In this document: piece by piece, positions 50,592 through 60,860 of the stretch
Layout of the letters: every line of letters starts with the position of its first letter
How positions within the stretch are numbered: position 1 is the stretch's first letter
Source: Chlorops oryzae
Lineage: Eukaryota > Arthropoda > Insecta > Diptera > Chloropidae
Assembly (NCBI GenBank): GCA_020466095.1
Contig: CM035807.1
Location: forward strand, 103,236,002-103,300,001
DNA: 64,000 nt
Direction of reading: 5' to 3'
Notes under the pieces: model-generated
Told to the model about the DNA's origin: nothing
Seen by the model: only the letters and a program-made list of their open reading frames with translations
The model's database searches: none
Translations under genes and position numbers: made by a program

Positions 50592-50857
50592 ACACATATC
50601 GCAATTGAGCTTCAATAGTGACACAACTCAAAAATTGCAATTTTTCAAAAAACCTCCGTTCATCCGATACAGTCTAGGAACATTTGTATGACGAAGAGAC
50701 TGACATAACTGCTTTTTGCTCCGATTTTCAATAACAAAAACGCAACTCTGAGTGTGCGTTTAGGTAGACAGGTGACCTGTGATCACATTTCTTGCATTAA
50801 CCCCAATTTGACAAATTTTGAGTTGTGACACTATTGAAGCACATGTGCGATATGTCC
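50592..50857. mobile_element. Short inverted-repeat element
   Basis: The left arm acatatcgcaattgagcttc, continuing through aatagtgacacaactcaaaa (50592-50635), is the near-inverse of the right arm at 50812-50857. Arms of about 45 bp flank roughly 175 bp of spacer. No target duplication could be fixed and no coding sequence is present. Confidence 0.7.
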
Positions 50858-51119
50858 GTTTTTTTTTTACATGTTTCACCTCAAACATGACGAAACACAA
50901 TGAAAACACTAATTTCTTTGAAGCCTTGTGTTAGAAATAACTAGACCTACAATTCGTTCTTTAAAATATTTTTGATTGCACTTATGGTAAAGGAGCTATA
51001 AGCGGTTGAGAAAATGTTAAAAAAAAATTATTTAAATTTCAAAGCAATCGGCTACAAATCCCCCTGCTGAACATAGCCCCAAAAACAGGCATGGGGTGGA
51101 CTTCACCCGATTTTATCAC

Positions 51120-51975
51120 TCCGTTGTCATGTGACTGCTTTCGCAATGCTTAAAAAGTTCTAATATGTATATACAACTTATATTTCCGATTTCATAAAGC
51201 AAATGAGAATTATACACAACAGAAAATGAAAAGTAATTAAAAACATTTTCTTTCAAATCAACCAAAAATTTTGTTGACTCAATCATTTTCCTGTTGAAAT
51301 ATTTTGTTTTCCTCGAAAATCGAAAGGACTGTGAATCAGTGCTCGGACTTGAAAATTTTTAAAGGTGGTAGATTTTTTAAGAAGAAGTGGTAGATTTATA
51401 TAAAAAGTGGTAGATTGAAAATTGTTTAAAATAGTAATAAAATATATTGCATCCGATCATCTAGAAAATTGGGAAACTTACATAATTATTTTTAGGTATT
51501 TTCTATTATAATAAAATGTATCAATATTTATTGGATGTCGTTAAGCGCCAATACTGCCATTCTTGACAGCATTATTGACAATAGGAAGCTGCCAACATAT
51601 TTTTCAATACTATGTATTATTGCACATTTTTCATGCTTTCAATAATTCTAAATGATCAAAAAATAAATAAAACAAAGGCATAAATAAGAAAAAAAACTGA
51701 CCTAGCGTGGTAGAAGTGGTAGAGAGTGAAAAAAGTGGTAACTCTACCACTAAAGTGGTAGAAGTCCGAGAACTGCGTGTGACTGCTTGTCGCAATGCTT
51801 AAAAAGTTCCAAGATGAATAAATATCTTATATGTCCGATTTTATAAAACAAATGAGAATTATACACAATAAAAAATGATCAGTAATTAAATACATTTTCT
51901 TTCAAATCAACCAAAAATTTTTGTTGACTATGTTGAAATATTTTGTTCTGCTGGAAAATCAAAAGGACTGTGAAT
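51120..51975. repeat. ~200-bp direct duplication split by a hAT-like element
   Basis: 51130-51336 and 51778-51975 share gcaatgcttaaaaagttc, caaatgagaattatacacaa, ttctttcaaatcaaccaaaa and aaaggactgtgaat in order, differing by substitutions and small indels. The 439-bp element lies exactly between the end of one copy and the start of the next. Confidence 0.85.
51337..51775. mobile_element. hAT-like MITE with gtggtaga repeats
   Basis: The left end CAGTGCTCGGACTT and inverted right end CAGTTCTCGGACTT match at 13 of 14. Subterminal sequence on both sides contains repeated gtggtaga words. No 8-bp duplication is visible (flanks ctgtgaat and cgtgtgac). Non-coding. Confidence 0.75.
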
Positions 51976-53465
51976 AACAATGCGCCCATTTAAAAAAATC
52001 ATGGTTACGTTCGCTCAGTGTAGGTGATTCGAGTTATGGTAGGTCACAAAGAATTTCAATTTCTATTTGCATTTAAGATATTACAATAAACTCAAATTGA
52101 GCTCATTGTTATCTTTTATAGAAATTTCCGATTTGATGAGCTCATTTTTCCAGCTGGAATATACATACATATCTATGGACTTGTGTACCTTAATAAATTT
52201 AATGTAGAGTGTGCCTTAAAAAATCTTCTCAATCTATTTCAGGCACGATAAGTTTGTAATCGACGATGTTTATATCATCACATGAACTTGTCTCAATCGA
52301 CAATCTAAAGTGTGATGTCCCGCACTCGAATTTGCGAAAGATACTTACTCACCACACCAAAAAAATTTCGTTTCGTTTGGGCTATCTGCGATCTTATCGA
52401 AATCGCCAATTTGTCAATTGAATTTAGATAGCATGAAATAAGTGCACGTTAAGAAGCTCCAAAAAGTTAAAACAACTCTTTATGACTTCATTCAATTCGC
52501 TGGCCATAAATGCCCGAGTGCCGAGTTTCGCCATCGACAACTATATTTGCCAATCGAATGCGTTGGGCAACACGATTCAACACGAATGCATGCGTAGACC
52601 GAAGTGCAGGAATTCAAAGATTTCTTTTCAATGCAAAGCACGTTCGTTTCGCTATTTTTGGATTTATTTCTTTTTTTTTTCTTTTTAATGGAAAATCTAT
52701 TTAAAAAAAACAATTTTAAAACATCGAATATTTTACTCGCTTGACTTTAATTAGTCGGCAATTTTTCCGAGTTGTCAAATCTTTCCCATACAATGGCTTT
52801 TACCCTAAAGCTAAAGAATCATTTGTGCGAGACATTCCTCGTCTTTTCAATGGCACGCCTGAGTGCCTTTGGGCGCCCTTAAGAATGGGGGAAAAACTTT
52901 AAAAAACATAAAATCTTGTGACACATTTGTTAAGGAAGATGACAACAGAAATAGCTCAAAAAAACTTTTCTCGTCGGCCATAAATCAAATTCCGAAGCTG
53001 GAGTCATAAAAAAGGGCACTTTCGTTTAACTGTGACAAAAGCGCCAATGAATTTTTTCTGGTTGTTTTTCTTTGACTGGATTAAGTGTTGTTGTTGTTGT
53101 TGTTGTTGGTTCATTCATTAGGTTAAAAATAAATTTTCGACTTTGGGGGAAATGAAAGGATGAATGTCAAAGCGTTCTTTTTTGACTTAATCAATTCTTC
53201 CCCCTTCCACCCGATTTGCATGATTTTATTTCGTTCGGATATGAATTTATTGTTCTGAACTCGTGATGGCACGTCTTAAAAATTGTTGAAGGCAATTTAG
53301 GTTAACCCTTGAGTAAATTACACAAGATAAAGCAAAGCTGATGCCATAGTCTGGGGGTAATTATTTCCTTTTACGAGAAGAGCCATAAAGAAACGGCGAC
53401 ACTTTGAAGTTTTTATTTCACCTTTGAGGTTTCTCTGACCCCCGCGACTTGCTTTCGATTTAAAT
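51976..53465. other. Intronic sequence, no gene seen
   Basis: (TTG)n run at 53089-53110; otherwise AT-rich, no element recognised. Confidence 0.35.
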
Positions 53466-53469
53466 CCTT

Positions 53470-53770
53470 AGGTTCTACCAATGAGGCAGGGGGCCCCATG
53501 GCACGGGTCACGGGCTTGACGGCCCCGCCTTTCCCAAATCGCGGTGCTAGCAGATTGCCCCAGTCAAATCATGCAGACTGGTAAATAAATGTATGAAGCG
53601 AGATCGGCCGCGGGTTTATTGTAGGGAGCGTCACCTTTGACAAATTTTGGGCAGGGTAGGAATCCCTACTAGAAGGCAGGGGTATGTTGTTTTTAGTGGA
53701 ATCACCACACACCCAGCAATCACGGGTGCTGTAAGTCTGAAAGGATTTTTGACCTCCTCGCCGCACAAAA
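53470..53770. other. GC-rich island of unknown origin
   Basis: About 300 bp much richer in G and C (gggggccccatggcacggg, gacggccccgcc, gatcggccgcggg) than the flanks. A minus-strand 65-codon frame (53569-53766) contains Cys-Trp-Val-Cys but no domain I recognise. It could be a decayed element or processed fragment; no boundaries were found. Confidence 0.35.
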
Positions 53771-55830
53771 AAAAAAAAAACAATTTGATCCTTTTCATAA
53801 ATTTAAGAACCATCGATCCTTAGAAGTGAATATATTGATATTTAAACTTTTCTTTAGGATGATATTTTGATCGTAATCGTCCCTTTGGCAGTGTTCATTT
53901 ATTAGGGATCTTCTTGGTAATATTACCGGTATTTTAACGCAGACTAAACTTTTCCAAATTCAAAGAATTCTTTACGCCAACGAATAAAACCTCTTGTTGA
54001 TTTCTTTTATATTATTATATTATTATATTATTTCTTTTATAACGAATAAAATGAAATGAAATTAAAATAAGAAGAAGAAGCAGAAAACACAAAGCAAGGT
54101 TGCTTACGAAAAAACAAAAGAATGTGTTTACTAAAAACACGGTAGAATACCCTTTCAGTTTGGTGATTTATGAGTTCAGATAGAGTCAAGATCACATTCT
54201 TCTAGATTTGACTTGAATGGAGCATTAAATGACAGGTTCAATGACGCCAGAAAGGGCTCCACGCAAATAATACGAGTATAGCAGATATATTTAATTGGTC
54301 ACGCCCTATCCAGCTTATCTTATCAACCTAGTTTTCAAGAAGACTCTCATTGTTCTCTCCTGTATTCATCTAACCTTGAAAGCACCACCTATTCGGCTAA
54401 GGTATTGCATATTCACGAATTCCCCAGGTAATTAGTATCTGCTCGCTAAATTTGTTTGTTTTTTCATCTTCCTTAGATGACTTCCCAGCATAAACCTCAA
54501 TTGTCGATGGCCTAACAAGTTCGACCTTATTTCATGAAATTCGTTGGTACTTTCACACGCCAACAGAGTCCACGTTGTAACTTGTTATTATAAAGCAAGC
54601 CACACACAAACTCCAAGTAACAAGAACAAAATACGGTGTTCCCTCGATACAAGAACCATCAAAACTCTAGGCAAAAACCCCTTTTCATAAACGAGGAATG
54701 ATTCCATTGAAATCACTTCCTATAGTCCATTGAAGAGAGTCAAAGAGGCACACAAGTGTCGATGCTCTTAAGCGAACAATGCTATTGACCGGTACATCCA
54801 GAAAATACTGTGGTGGAAAAAAAGGAAGGAAAACAAGAAAATTTGGAACGCCATCAACGTCAAAAGAGCGCGCTATGAAATTGCAGACAGTAGAAAAGAA
54901 AAGATCTTGGCTCATAGTCAAAGCGCTGAAAAAGCAAGAAAAAATGCATTGAGATCGAGTGTGCGCCTCACGCTTTATTATTTTGTTTTTGAAACAATTT
55001 TTTTTTTTTTTTTTTAATATTCTTTGTTGTTTATTTAGTTTTCCAATTCTTTCACGACTTTGAGCTTCAATTACAAAAACAAAGCGTGAGCAGTGGTGAT
55101 TGCATTTTTGCTGCTACGTTTTTTTGAATCGGAGTTGCCATCGGAGCTTCTTGCTTCACACTTTCCACTTGAGGAATTCCATTGATTAACTCATCGGTGC
55201 ATTGGACAAAACAAAGGCGAAGGAGGAAACAAAGACACAGATATATAGGTAGAAGAAAAACCAAAAAAAAAAAAAAAACAAACAAATGAAAAAAAATAAA
55301 TATACAATGAAAAGCAAAATATGCGGCGGCTTAGGTTCGTCGTTGAGAGCATTGGAAAATCAGTGAATCACCTTCACAGTTTGGTGCGCATGAGCGAAAG
55401 CGTTTGGCGTTCGTTCAATCTAAAAACAAAGTGCAACAAAACAAAATGAAAATACATAAGTTTTTCACTTTTATTTACAGTTTTTTTTTTTTTTGTTTTT
55501 TTCTGTAACTGTTTAATTGTGTCTTTTTGTTTTTCTGCGATTAATCAAATGCTTGAATTGCAATCGTATTTCGCTTAAGGAAAGGAAAAATTGAGGAAAA
55601 CAGTTTTTTTTTTGCCTCCAGTTTTTCACGCATGGACGGCAAAATAGAAGTAAGATGAAGATGAGGAAAGCTCAATGCTCTGATCGTAATGAAATCGAAG
55701 CTCAATGGATGACGTAAAATTTTCTCGATTTCCGTTTTGACGGACGATTTTCATTTCGATCACAGATGAAAGTCGGAAGCGGAAGTAATGCCTGAGAATG
55801 ATATGGATGTGAATATTTATATCCATGTGT
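53771..55830. other. Intronic sequence, no gene seen
   Basis: TTATA repeats at 54009-54033 and T runs at 54999-55016 and 55482-55493. Nothing assigned. Confidence 0.35.
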
Positions 55831-55837
55831 GAGTTTT

Positions 55838-56385
55838 ACCCAGCAGACATTTCGTATAATTTCGGAGTTCTCTTATGCGCTCACGATGATCTCAGGAAGT
55901 AAAATGTTTAGCCCTGTGGACTTGGCATCTAAGTTGAACCGTTTCCAACAGTTTAGTACCCGATAGTACCATTTTTCGTTTCGATAGTACCAAGAATTTT
56001 GCGAACGTCCGTATCCGCAAATGCGGAACATCCAAAAAAAAAATTCTCTTTGCAATCGATTGTACCATTTTTCGTTTCGTTAGGACCCAGCGAATATTCG
56101 CAATTGCGGCACTACCCTATTAAGTACGCTATCGCACAAATTTCCAAATATTCATCTGCATATGTCAAAAAACAGTATCCGAAGCATCTCTGGAGGTAAT
56201 AACGTCCGGATGCAGGTACTAACGTCCGGACGGAGGTACTAACGTCTGGCAACATACACTTAATGAGCCATATGAGAGCCTTATAAGCCTTATTTGCCCT
56301 CCTTTTGCACTCAAATGGTTGACCCTATTGATTTCAGTCTCATTCGGAGTCAAAAAACTGGGTACTCCGAATATGTTTGCTGGGT
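55838..56385. mobile_element. CCCAGCAGACATT inverted-tip element
   Basis: The left tip ACCCAGCAGACATTTCG and right tip AATATGTTTGCTGGGT (ending 56385) are inverted; both are followed inward by cggagt-type words. Inside are two gtaccatttttcgtttcg copies (about 55965 and 56064) and three tandem ggtactaacgtccgga-like units (about 56200-56245). About 550 bp, non-coding. Same tip family as the 42082-45353 complex. Confidence 0.7.
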
Positions 56386-56432
56386 ATGATGGAATCGATT
56401 AAAGGCTAGTTTTTTTTTCTTCAGTTAAAATA

Positions 56433-56660
56433 CAGGGTGCGGCCTATGTGCCGCAGTTGGTTGAGATGCCAACTTACGAAGCGAGCAACTCTGGGTTCAA
56501 ATCCCATCTCAGGTCGCGGATGTTTGTGTCGATTTTTTGTTTTTCTTTGTTTTCCCATTATTCGCGATCCGGGCCCATGTGAGGCCTAAGTTTCGATCAT
56601 CGAATTTCGATCATCGATAAGTTCAATAATCGATCATTTCAATAATCGATAATTTTAATA
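56433..56660 (+). mobile_element. tRNA-headed SINE-like segment
   Basis: tgccgcagttggttgagatg (A-box position) and gggttcaaatccc (B box 56494-56504) lie about 40 nt apart. A run gattttttg follows near 56531, which could end a pol III transcript. Then come tandem ttcaataatcgat and gatcatcgat words (56590-56660). Arm pairing is imperfect, so this is a tRNA-derived head rather than a tRNA gene. The 3' limit is uncertain. Confidence 0.5.
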
Positions 56661-56711
56661 ATTGTCACACTTAATGGTGGCAGCCACACTAACCTAATCT
56701 AACGGAATATA

Positions 56712-56870
56712 CAGGGTGTCCGGTATTAAAGTAATTATTGTTATAGAACTGGCAGAGCGAATCAAGTGGAACCAACAACTACATGAGAGTGGAGGTCTAA
56801 AGCGTAGACTCTGAGGAGTTACAAGGAGAAGAAATAATTTTCCAGTAGTAGTAAATTGTCAAGACCTTTG
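56712..56870 (+). mobile_element. Left-end fragment related to the 29.45-kb element
   Basis: Starts CAGGGTGTCCGGTATTAAAG after TA. It aligns through tatagaactggcagag, ctgaggagttacaaggag and aattttccagtag with the left end of 29452-30614. The right part is missing; a younger hAT element begins 60 bp further on. Confidence 0.7.
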
Positions 56871-56928
56871 CAACATATAAAGTTTTCGATCGCTAATTTT
56901 CATGTTTCGTTTAAATGTCAGTCTCGCC

Positions 56929-57561
56929 TAGTAATGAAACAAAATGAGTAAATACTACTTGATATCGAATACTTTTTATAGTCAATACTAGTATATTTTG
57001 TACTCAATACTTACCAACAATGTATATTTCGCGGTATCGATACTTTAAAGTCATGTATTTCTAACTTTCCATAATATTTCCTTGTATTAGATGCGGAAAA
57101 TTTCGAGAGGGGTTTTTCCTGTTTTGTAGGGACTTTATTCGATTTCATTATTGATGTGGATTTTCTTAAGCAAATTTTTTAGGAAGGGAAAAGGGATTTT
57201 TGTAAATTATCTAAAGGTAAAACCTGCGCCAATTTATTGGCAGCACTGACAAGAAACATAATTCTTTGGAAAATCAGAATGGCCAAGTTCTGAAGGCTTC
57301 GTGGATCAAATTCTTACGACCATCTGGTAATCATCCTATCATAGGTGGCAAAGTGCACGTATTTATTTTAAAACACTGATGTCTTGTGTTACCTGTGTTA
57401 TGATTTGTAAATACCAAGAATCATAAAAATTTACTTAATCTTGAGCAAGTACTACCAGTATCGATACTTTTGGTTCGGTATTTTAGTGGTATCGATACTT
57501 TATCTCGATACATTAAATTGAGTACTGGTATCGATACTTTATTGGTATCGTTTCAACACTA
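56929..57561. mobile_element. hAT element with exact 8-bp target duplication
   Basis: 633 bp between gtctcgcc (56921-56928) and gtctcgcc (57562-57569). Ends are TAGTAATGAAAC and the inverse of TAGTGTTGAAAC (10 of 12). The right half is filled with ggtatcgatacttta repeats, and the left has diverged versions. No transposase. Confidence 0.88.
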
Positions 57562-57599
57562 GTCTCGCCTTGGATGCATAGGTAAATCTGTGCACGCCG

Positions 57600-57655
57600 A
57601 ATAATGTTTACTGGGTGTAGATGGAATCGTTTAAAAGCTACAATTTTTTCATTAA
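57600..57655 (+). repeat. Second copy of element tip plus flank
   Basis: ataatgtttactgggtgtag followed by atggaatcgtttaaaagcta repeats the right tip and flank at 56371-56420 (tgtttgctgggtatgatgg, aatcgattaaaggctag). It ends about 55 bp from the splice donor of the first coding exon. Confidence 0.7.
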
Positions 57656-57669
57656 ATAAATAACAGTTG

Positions 57670-57708
57670 TAGGTAGGTAATATACATAAATGAAATCGCT
57701 ACCTACCC
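57670..57708 (-). promoter_or_regulatory. Stem-loop enclosing the first-exon splice donor
   Basis: ggtaggta (57672-57679) and tacctacc (57700-57707) are perfect 8-bp inverted repeats separated by a 20-nt loop. In the minus-strand transcript the 5' arm is the last exonic G plus the intronic GUAGGUA, so the donor GU lies inside the stem. Pairing could compete with U1 snRNA. The structure is read directly; the regulatory effect is inference. Confidence 0.5.
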
Positions 57709-57978
57709 TGCTGGTGATGATCCTTGACTGGCGGATTTGGAATTTCCTGTGCAGCTTCCATTGCCGTTTGGCGTCATTTGCCTCTGTTGTACTCCATGTA
57801 TTGGAGATGATGTTGCCGATGCAAGGGGTGTACGGCTGTTGCTGCTCGTTCCGCTTCCCCCACCGCCGCCGCTCCCACATGCTGCTATGCTGCCACTATG
57901 CTTCGGTGATGTGTCCTGTGCACTCTCTCGTGCGTTCTCCGTATTGACAACTTGCTCGAGCATGTGTATTTTCAGCAT
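57707..57978 (-). CDS. Rapgap1: Rapgap1 first coding exon, disordered N-terminus
   Basis: A 272-nt exon encodes residues 1-90 plus two bases of codon 91. The start ATG (57976-57978) has A at -3, and an in-frame TAG lies 13 codons upstream (58018-58020), so translation begins here or at Met6. The peptide is Ser/Gly/Asn/Thr-rich with a Gly run at 37-41 and several Ser-Pro or Thr-Pro sites; it looks disordered and phosphorylatable, without signal peptide or membrane segment. Its codon use is much more GC-rich than the flanks. The donor is GCAGG|GTAGGT, with GT at 57705-57706. It leaves phase 2, exactly what the GoLoco exon needs: GG|A gives Gly91, then Arg-Gln-His. Reading on past this donor meets TAG at once. 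That the two exons belong to one transcript is inferred from phase, strand, order and protein character. The exact isoform is uncertain. Confidence 0.85.
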
Positions 57979-59759
57979 ATTTTTTGAAGCAACTTTAATT
58001 GAACTCGAATTTTTTTCCTATATTCTTTTTTTCCTATATTTTTTGTTTCTTTTGCCCTCCTTTATGTTTTCCAATTCGAAGTCTGAAATTTATTTCCAGT
58101 AACTGAATTGATACTGACTGATGAATATCTTTTGTTGATTTAATACTCTTTCGTTTGATTGATGATTCTCAGTTGATTTTTGCGATTCTTCATCTATTTT
58201 ATTTTCTTTTCTTTATTTTTTATTTTTTAGTTTTTATTTCTTATTCTTGCGTTTGCGTTTTAGTTATTTATTTATTTTTTTCATGATATTTTGCTTCTTA
58301 CATAAATTAAATTTAAAACTTTGGCATGAATTCGTTTGGTGTGAACAGTTTTCCGATATTTTTATGACATTTTTATTGGACTTTTTGGTACGTTTTTCAT
58401 TTTGAAAATTAATATTCCAATTTCATGGGAATTATTTATGTTCGCATTAAATTTTTACTATTGAAATAAAAGTTTCATCAATATTTTTGAAGCGTATATT
58501 CGAATGGGGATATTAAATGAAATTCAATTCAATTCAATTTGAGCTCTTTTGTCTGATTCATAGAATCAGGCTTGGAGAATGCAATTTAATTTTATTGAAT
58601 TCAATTAAATAAAATAAAATTTAATTTAATTTTATCCATGGTAAGCAGATATGAGGAAGAACGCCAATTCAAGACTCAATTAGTTTCGAATTAACGTAAA
58701 TTAACTCAATGGATCAGTTGGCTTGGACTGTCTAGATATTTTTTAATGGGGTAAATATCATAACCTATGATGCCTTATGGATTTAGGGAGAAAATTCTTA
58801 AGTAGTCATTCGAGACTAACTGGACCATGCCAGTCGGACTTTTTTAAGCGATACCTATAAAAGCAAAAAAAGCCCTTATAATCGCTCCTGGTCCGCCTGG
58901 GATATTACACATCTAATGACAAAAAAAAAATTTAATTCAATGATCAAAAACTCTGCAGGCAATATCAAGAAAATGGAATTTCGTAACGGCTGTTAATCAC
59001 TAATGAAAACATAAATTGTTGGCCCATACCAGACACAATAGATAGCAGAATTCCAAACAAAAATAAATAGAATTATTTTACGACCGGCCGGCTGAATGCA
59101 GAGACGTTTTTTTTTTTTTCTTTCAATTTTCGATTCAAAAGAAAAACAAGACTTTGCAAGCAGGCGAAGGGAGGGCATGGGAAGGCAAAGGCAAAGAGCG
59201 GATCTAGCCACCTACAAACCGCGACGAAATGGAAGAAAATTTGTAATTTTCACAAAAATCAAAACACTCTACGACAACGACGGTGACGACAACCTCTATT
59301 ATGGCAATTGAAGCTTAGATCCCTGCAAATTTTTTTCTTCCGTTTGACCCCGCCGCACGACAAGCTTCGACAAAAGCTTCCATCAACTGCGTTATCAATC
59401 GACATGAAATGAGATAAACGAACGTGACTGCCAGCCAGCCTGGGTGAGTGACTACCTTTGTTGTTTGAAAAAAATTTTTTTGATTTCGCTTCAGACAGGG
59501 CACAGTGGGAATTTTTTGATTCAAGAATTTTGAAAAATAACATATAAGTAGATATAGTATAGATCGACATCTTCAGAGGCCGACCTTGCTTTGAAAACGG
59601 GTTTTCACTGGCAATTAAGTCATGCATAGACGTTCTCTGGTCTAAATAGTAAGACCTATTGTTAAGTGCATTTGATAGTCCGTTAAAGGACATATAATCT
59701 TACTTCCAAAGGAGAGAAATTCCTATCCTGTTCCTTATTTTGTTAACCTCTTTTCACCC
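57979..59759. other. Region upstream of the Rapgap1 start codon
   Basis: AT-rich sequence 5' of the start codon in gene orientation. It includes the in-frame stop at 58018-58020, T-rich pyrimidine runs at 58020-58270, and AATTC/AAATA-type low complexity at 58527-58640. A 144-codon open frame on the minus strand (59259-59693) has no recognisable domain and is about as long as chance allows in 64 kb. No TATA/Inr pair could be assigned confidently. Confidence 0.4.
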
Positions 59760-60289
59760 GCTGTTTTCCTTTCTCTTTCTTTTCAATAATTCTCGCTTCC
59801 TGTCTCTTCCTGTCTTTTCTTCTGCTTTTTTACTTTCCACTCTCATTCTCTTTCATTCTCTCTCAATTTTACTCATTCTCTTCTTTTCTCTCTTCTTCAT
59901 CTCTTCTCTTCCTTCTCCTCTTCCTCTCTCCTTCCTCTTCCTCTCTCCTTCCTCCCTTCCTCTCTTCTCTCCCTCTCCTTCTTCCTCTCCTTCCACTATC
60001 TTCTCTACCTCTATCTTCCTGTCTCTTCCTCTATTTATCTCCCTCTCTTCGTCACTCTTCCCCTCTTTCTCTATCTCTTTCTCTCTTTCTATTTCTTTCT
60101 ATCTCTTTCTATCTCTTTCTATCTCTTTCTATCTCTTTCTATCTCTTTCTCTCGTTCTATATCTTTCTATCTCTTTCTTTCCTTCTATATCTTTCTCTCT
60201 TTCTATCCCTTTCTCTCTTTCTATCTCATTCTCTCTTTCTATCTCTTTATTTCTTTCTCTTTCTCTTCTACTCTTTCTCTCTCTTCTCT

Positions 60290-60335
<46 letters not shown>

Positions 60336-60436
60336 TTCCTTTCTCTCTCTCTCTTCTTCTCTTCTCTCTCTCTTCTCTCTCTCTCTCTCTCTTTCTCTCT
60401 CTTCTCTTTCTCTTCTCTCTCTCTCTTCTCTTCTCT

Positions 60437-60486
<50 letters not shown>

Positions 60487-60686
60487 TTCTCTCTCTCTTC
60501 TCTCTCTTCTTTCTCTCTCTCTCTTTCTCTCTCTCTTTCTTCTCTCTCTTCTCTCTCTCTCTTTCCCTCTCTCTTTCTCTCTCTCTCTCTTCTCTTCTTT
60601 CTCTCTTTCTCTCTCTCTCTTCTCTCTCTTCTTCTCTCTTTCTCTCTCTCTCTCTCCTCTCTTTCTCTCTCTCTCTACTCACTCTT

Positions 60687-60720
<34 letters not shown>

Positions 60721-60860
60721 CATCTCTTTCTCTCTCTCTATTTCTCTCTCCCTCTCACTCACTCTTTCTCTTTCTCTCTCTCTCACTCACTCACTCACTT
60801 TCTCTCTCTCTCTCTCTCTCCCTCTCTCTCCCTCTCTCTCTCTCTTTCACACTCTTCTTA
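59760..60860. repeat. TC-rich microsatellite block (GA on the gene's sense strand)
   Basis: About 1.1 kb of TTC/TCTC that grades from mixed cttcctctcc through tatctctttc units into nearly pure (TC)n with ctttctctct interruptions. The 380-codon plus-strand frame and its minus-strand counterpart are Ser/Leu/Phe or Arg/Glu translations of the repeat, not genes. In Rapgap1 orientation this is a (GA)n tract starting about 1.8 kb upstream of the start codon. It offers many GAGAG sites of the kind bound by GAGA factor or CLAMP in flies; such binding is inference. Confidence 0.95.

Larger units (their letters stand above)
5080..57706 (-). other. Rapgap1: Large Rapgap1 intron (~52.6 kb)
   Basis: This is the interval between the donor of the first coding exon and the acceptor of the GoLoco exon. 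Both splice sites are canonical (GT at 57706-57705, AG at 5081-5080) and both junctions are phase 2. The acceptor has a 12-nt T tract just before cag. Inside I found only repeats, small transposons and unassigned AT-rich sequence. Alternative first exons or enhancers could hide here but have no signature I can read. Confidence 0.82.
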
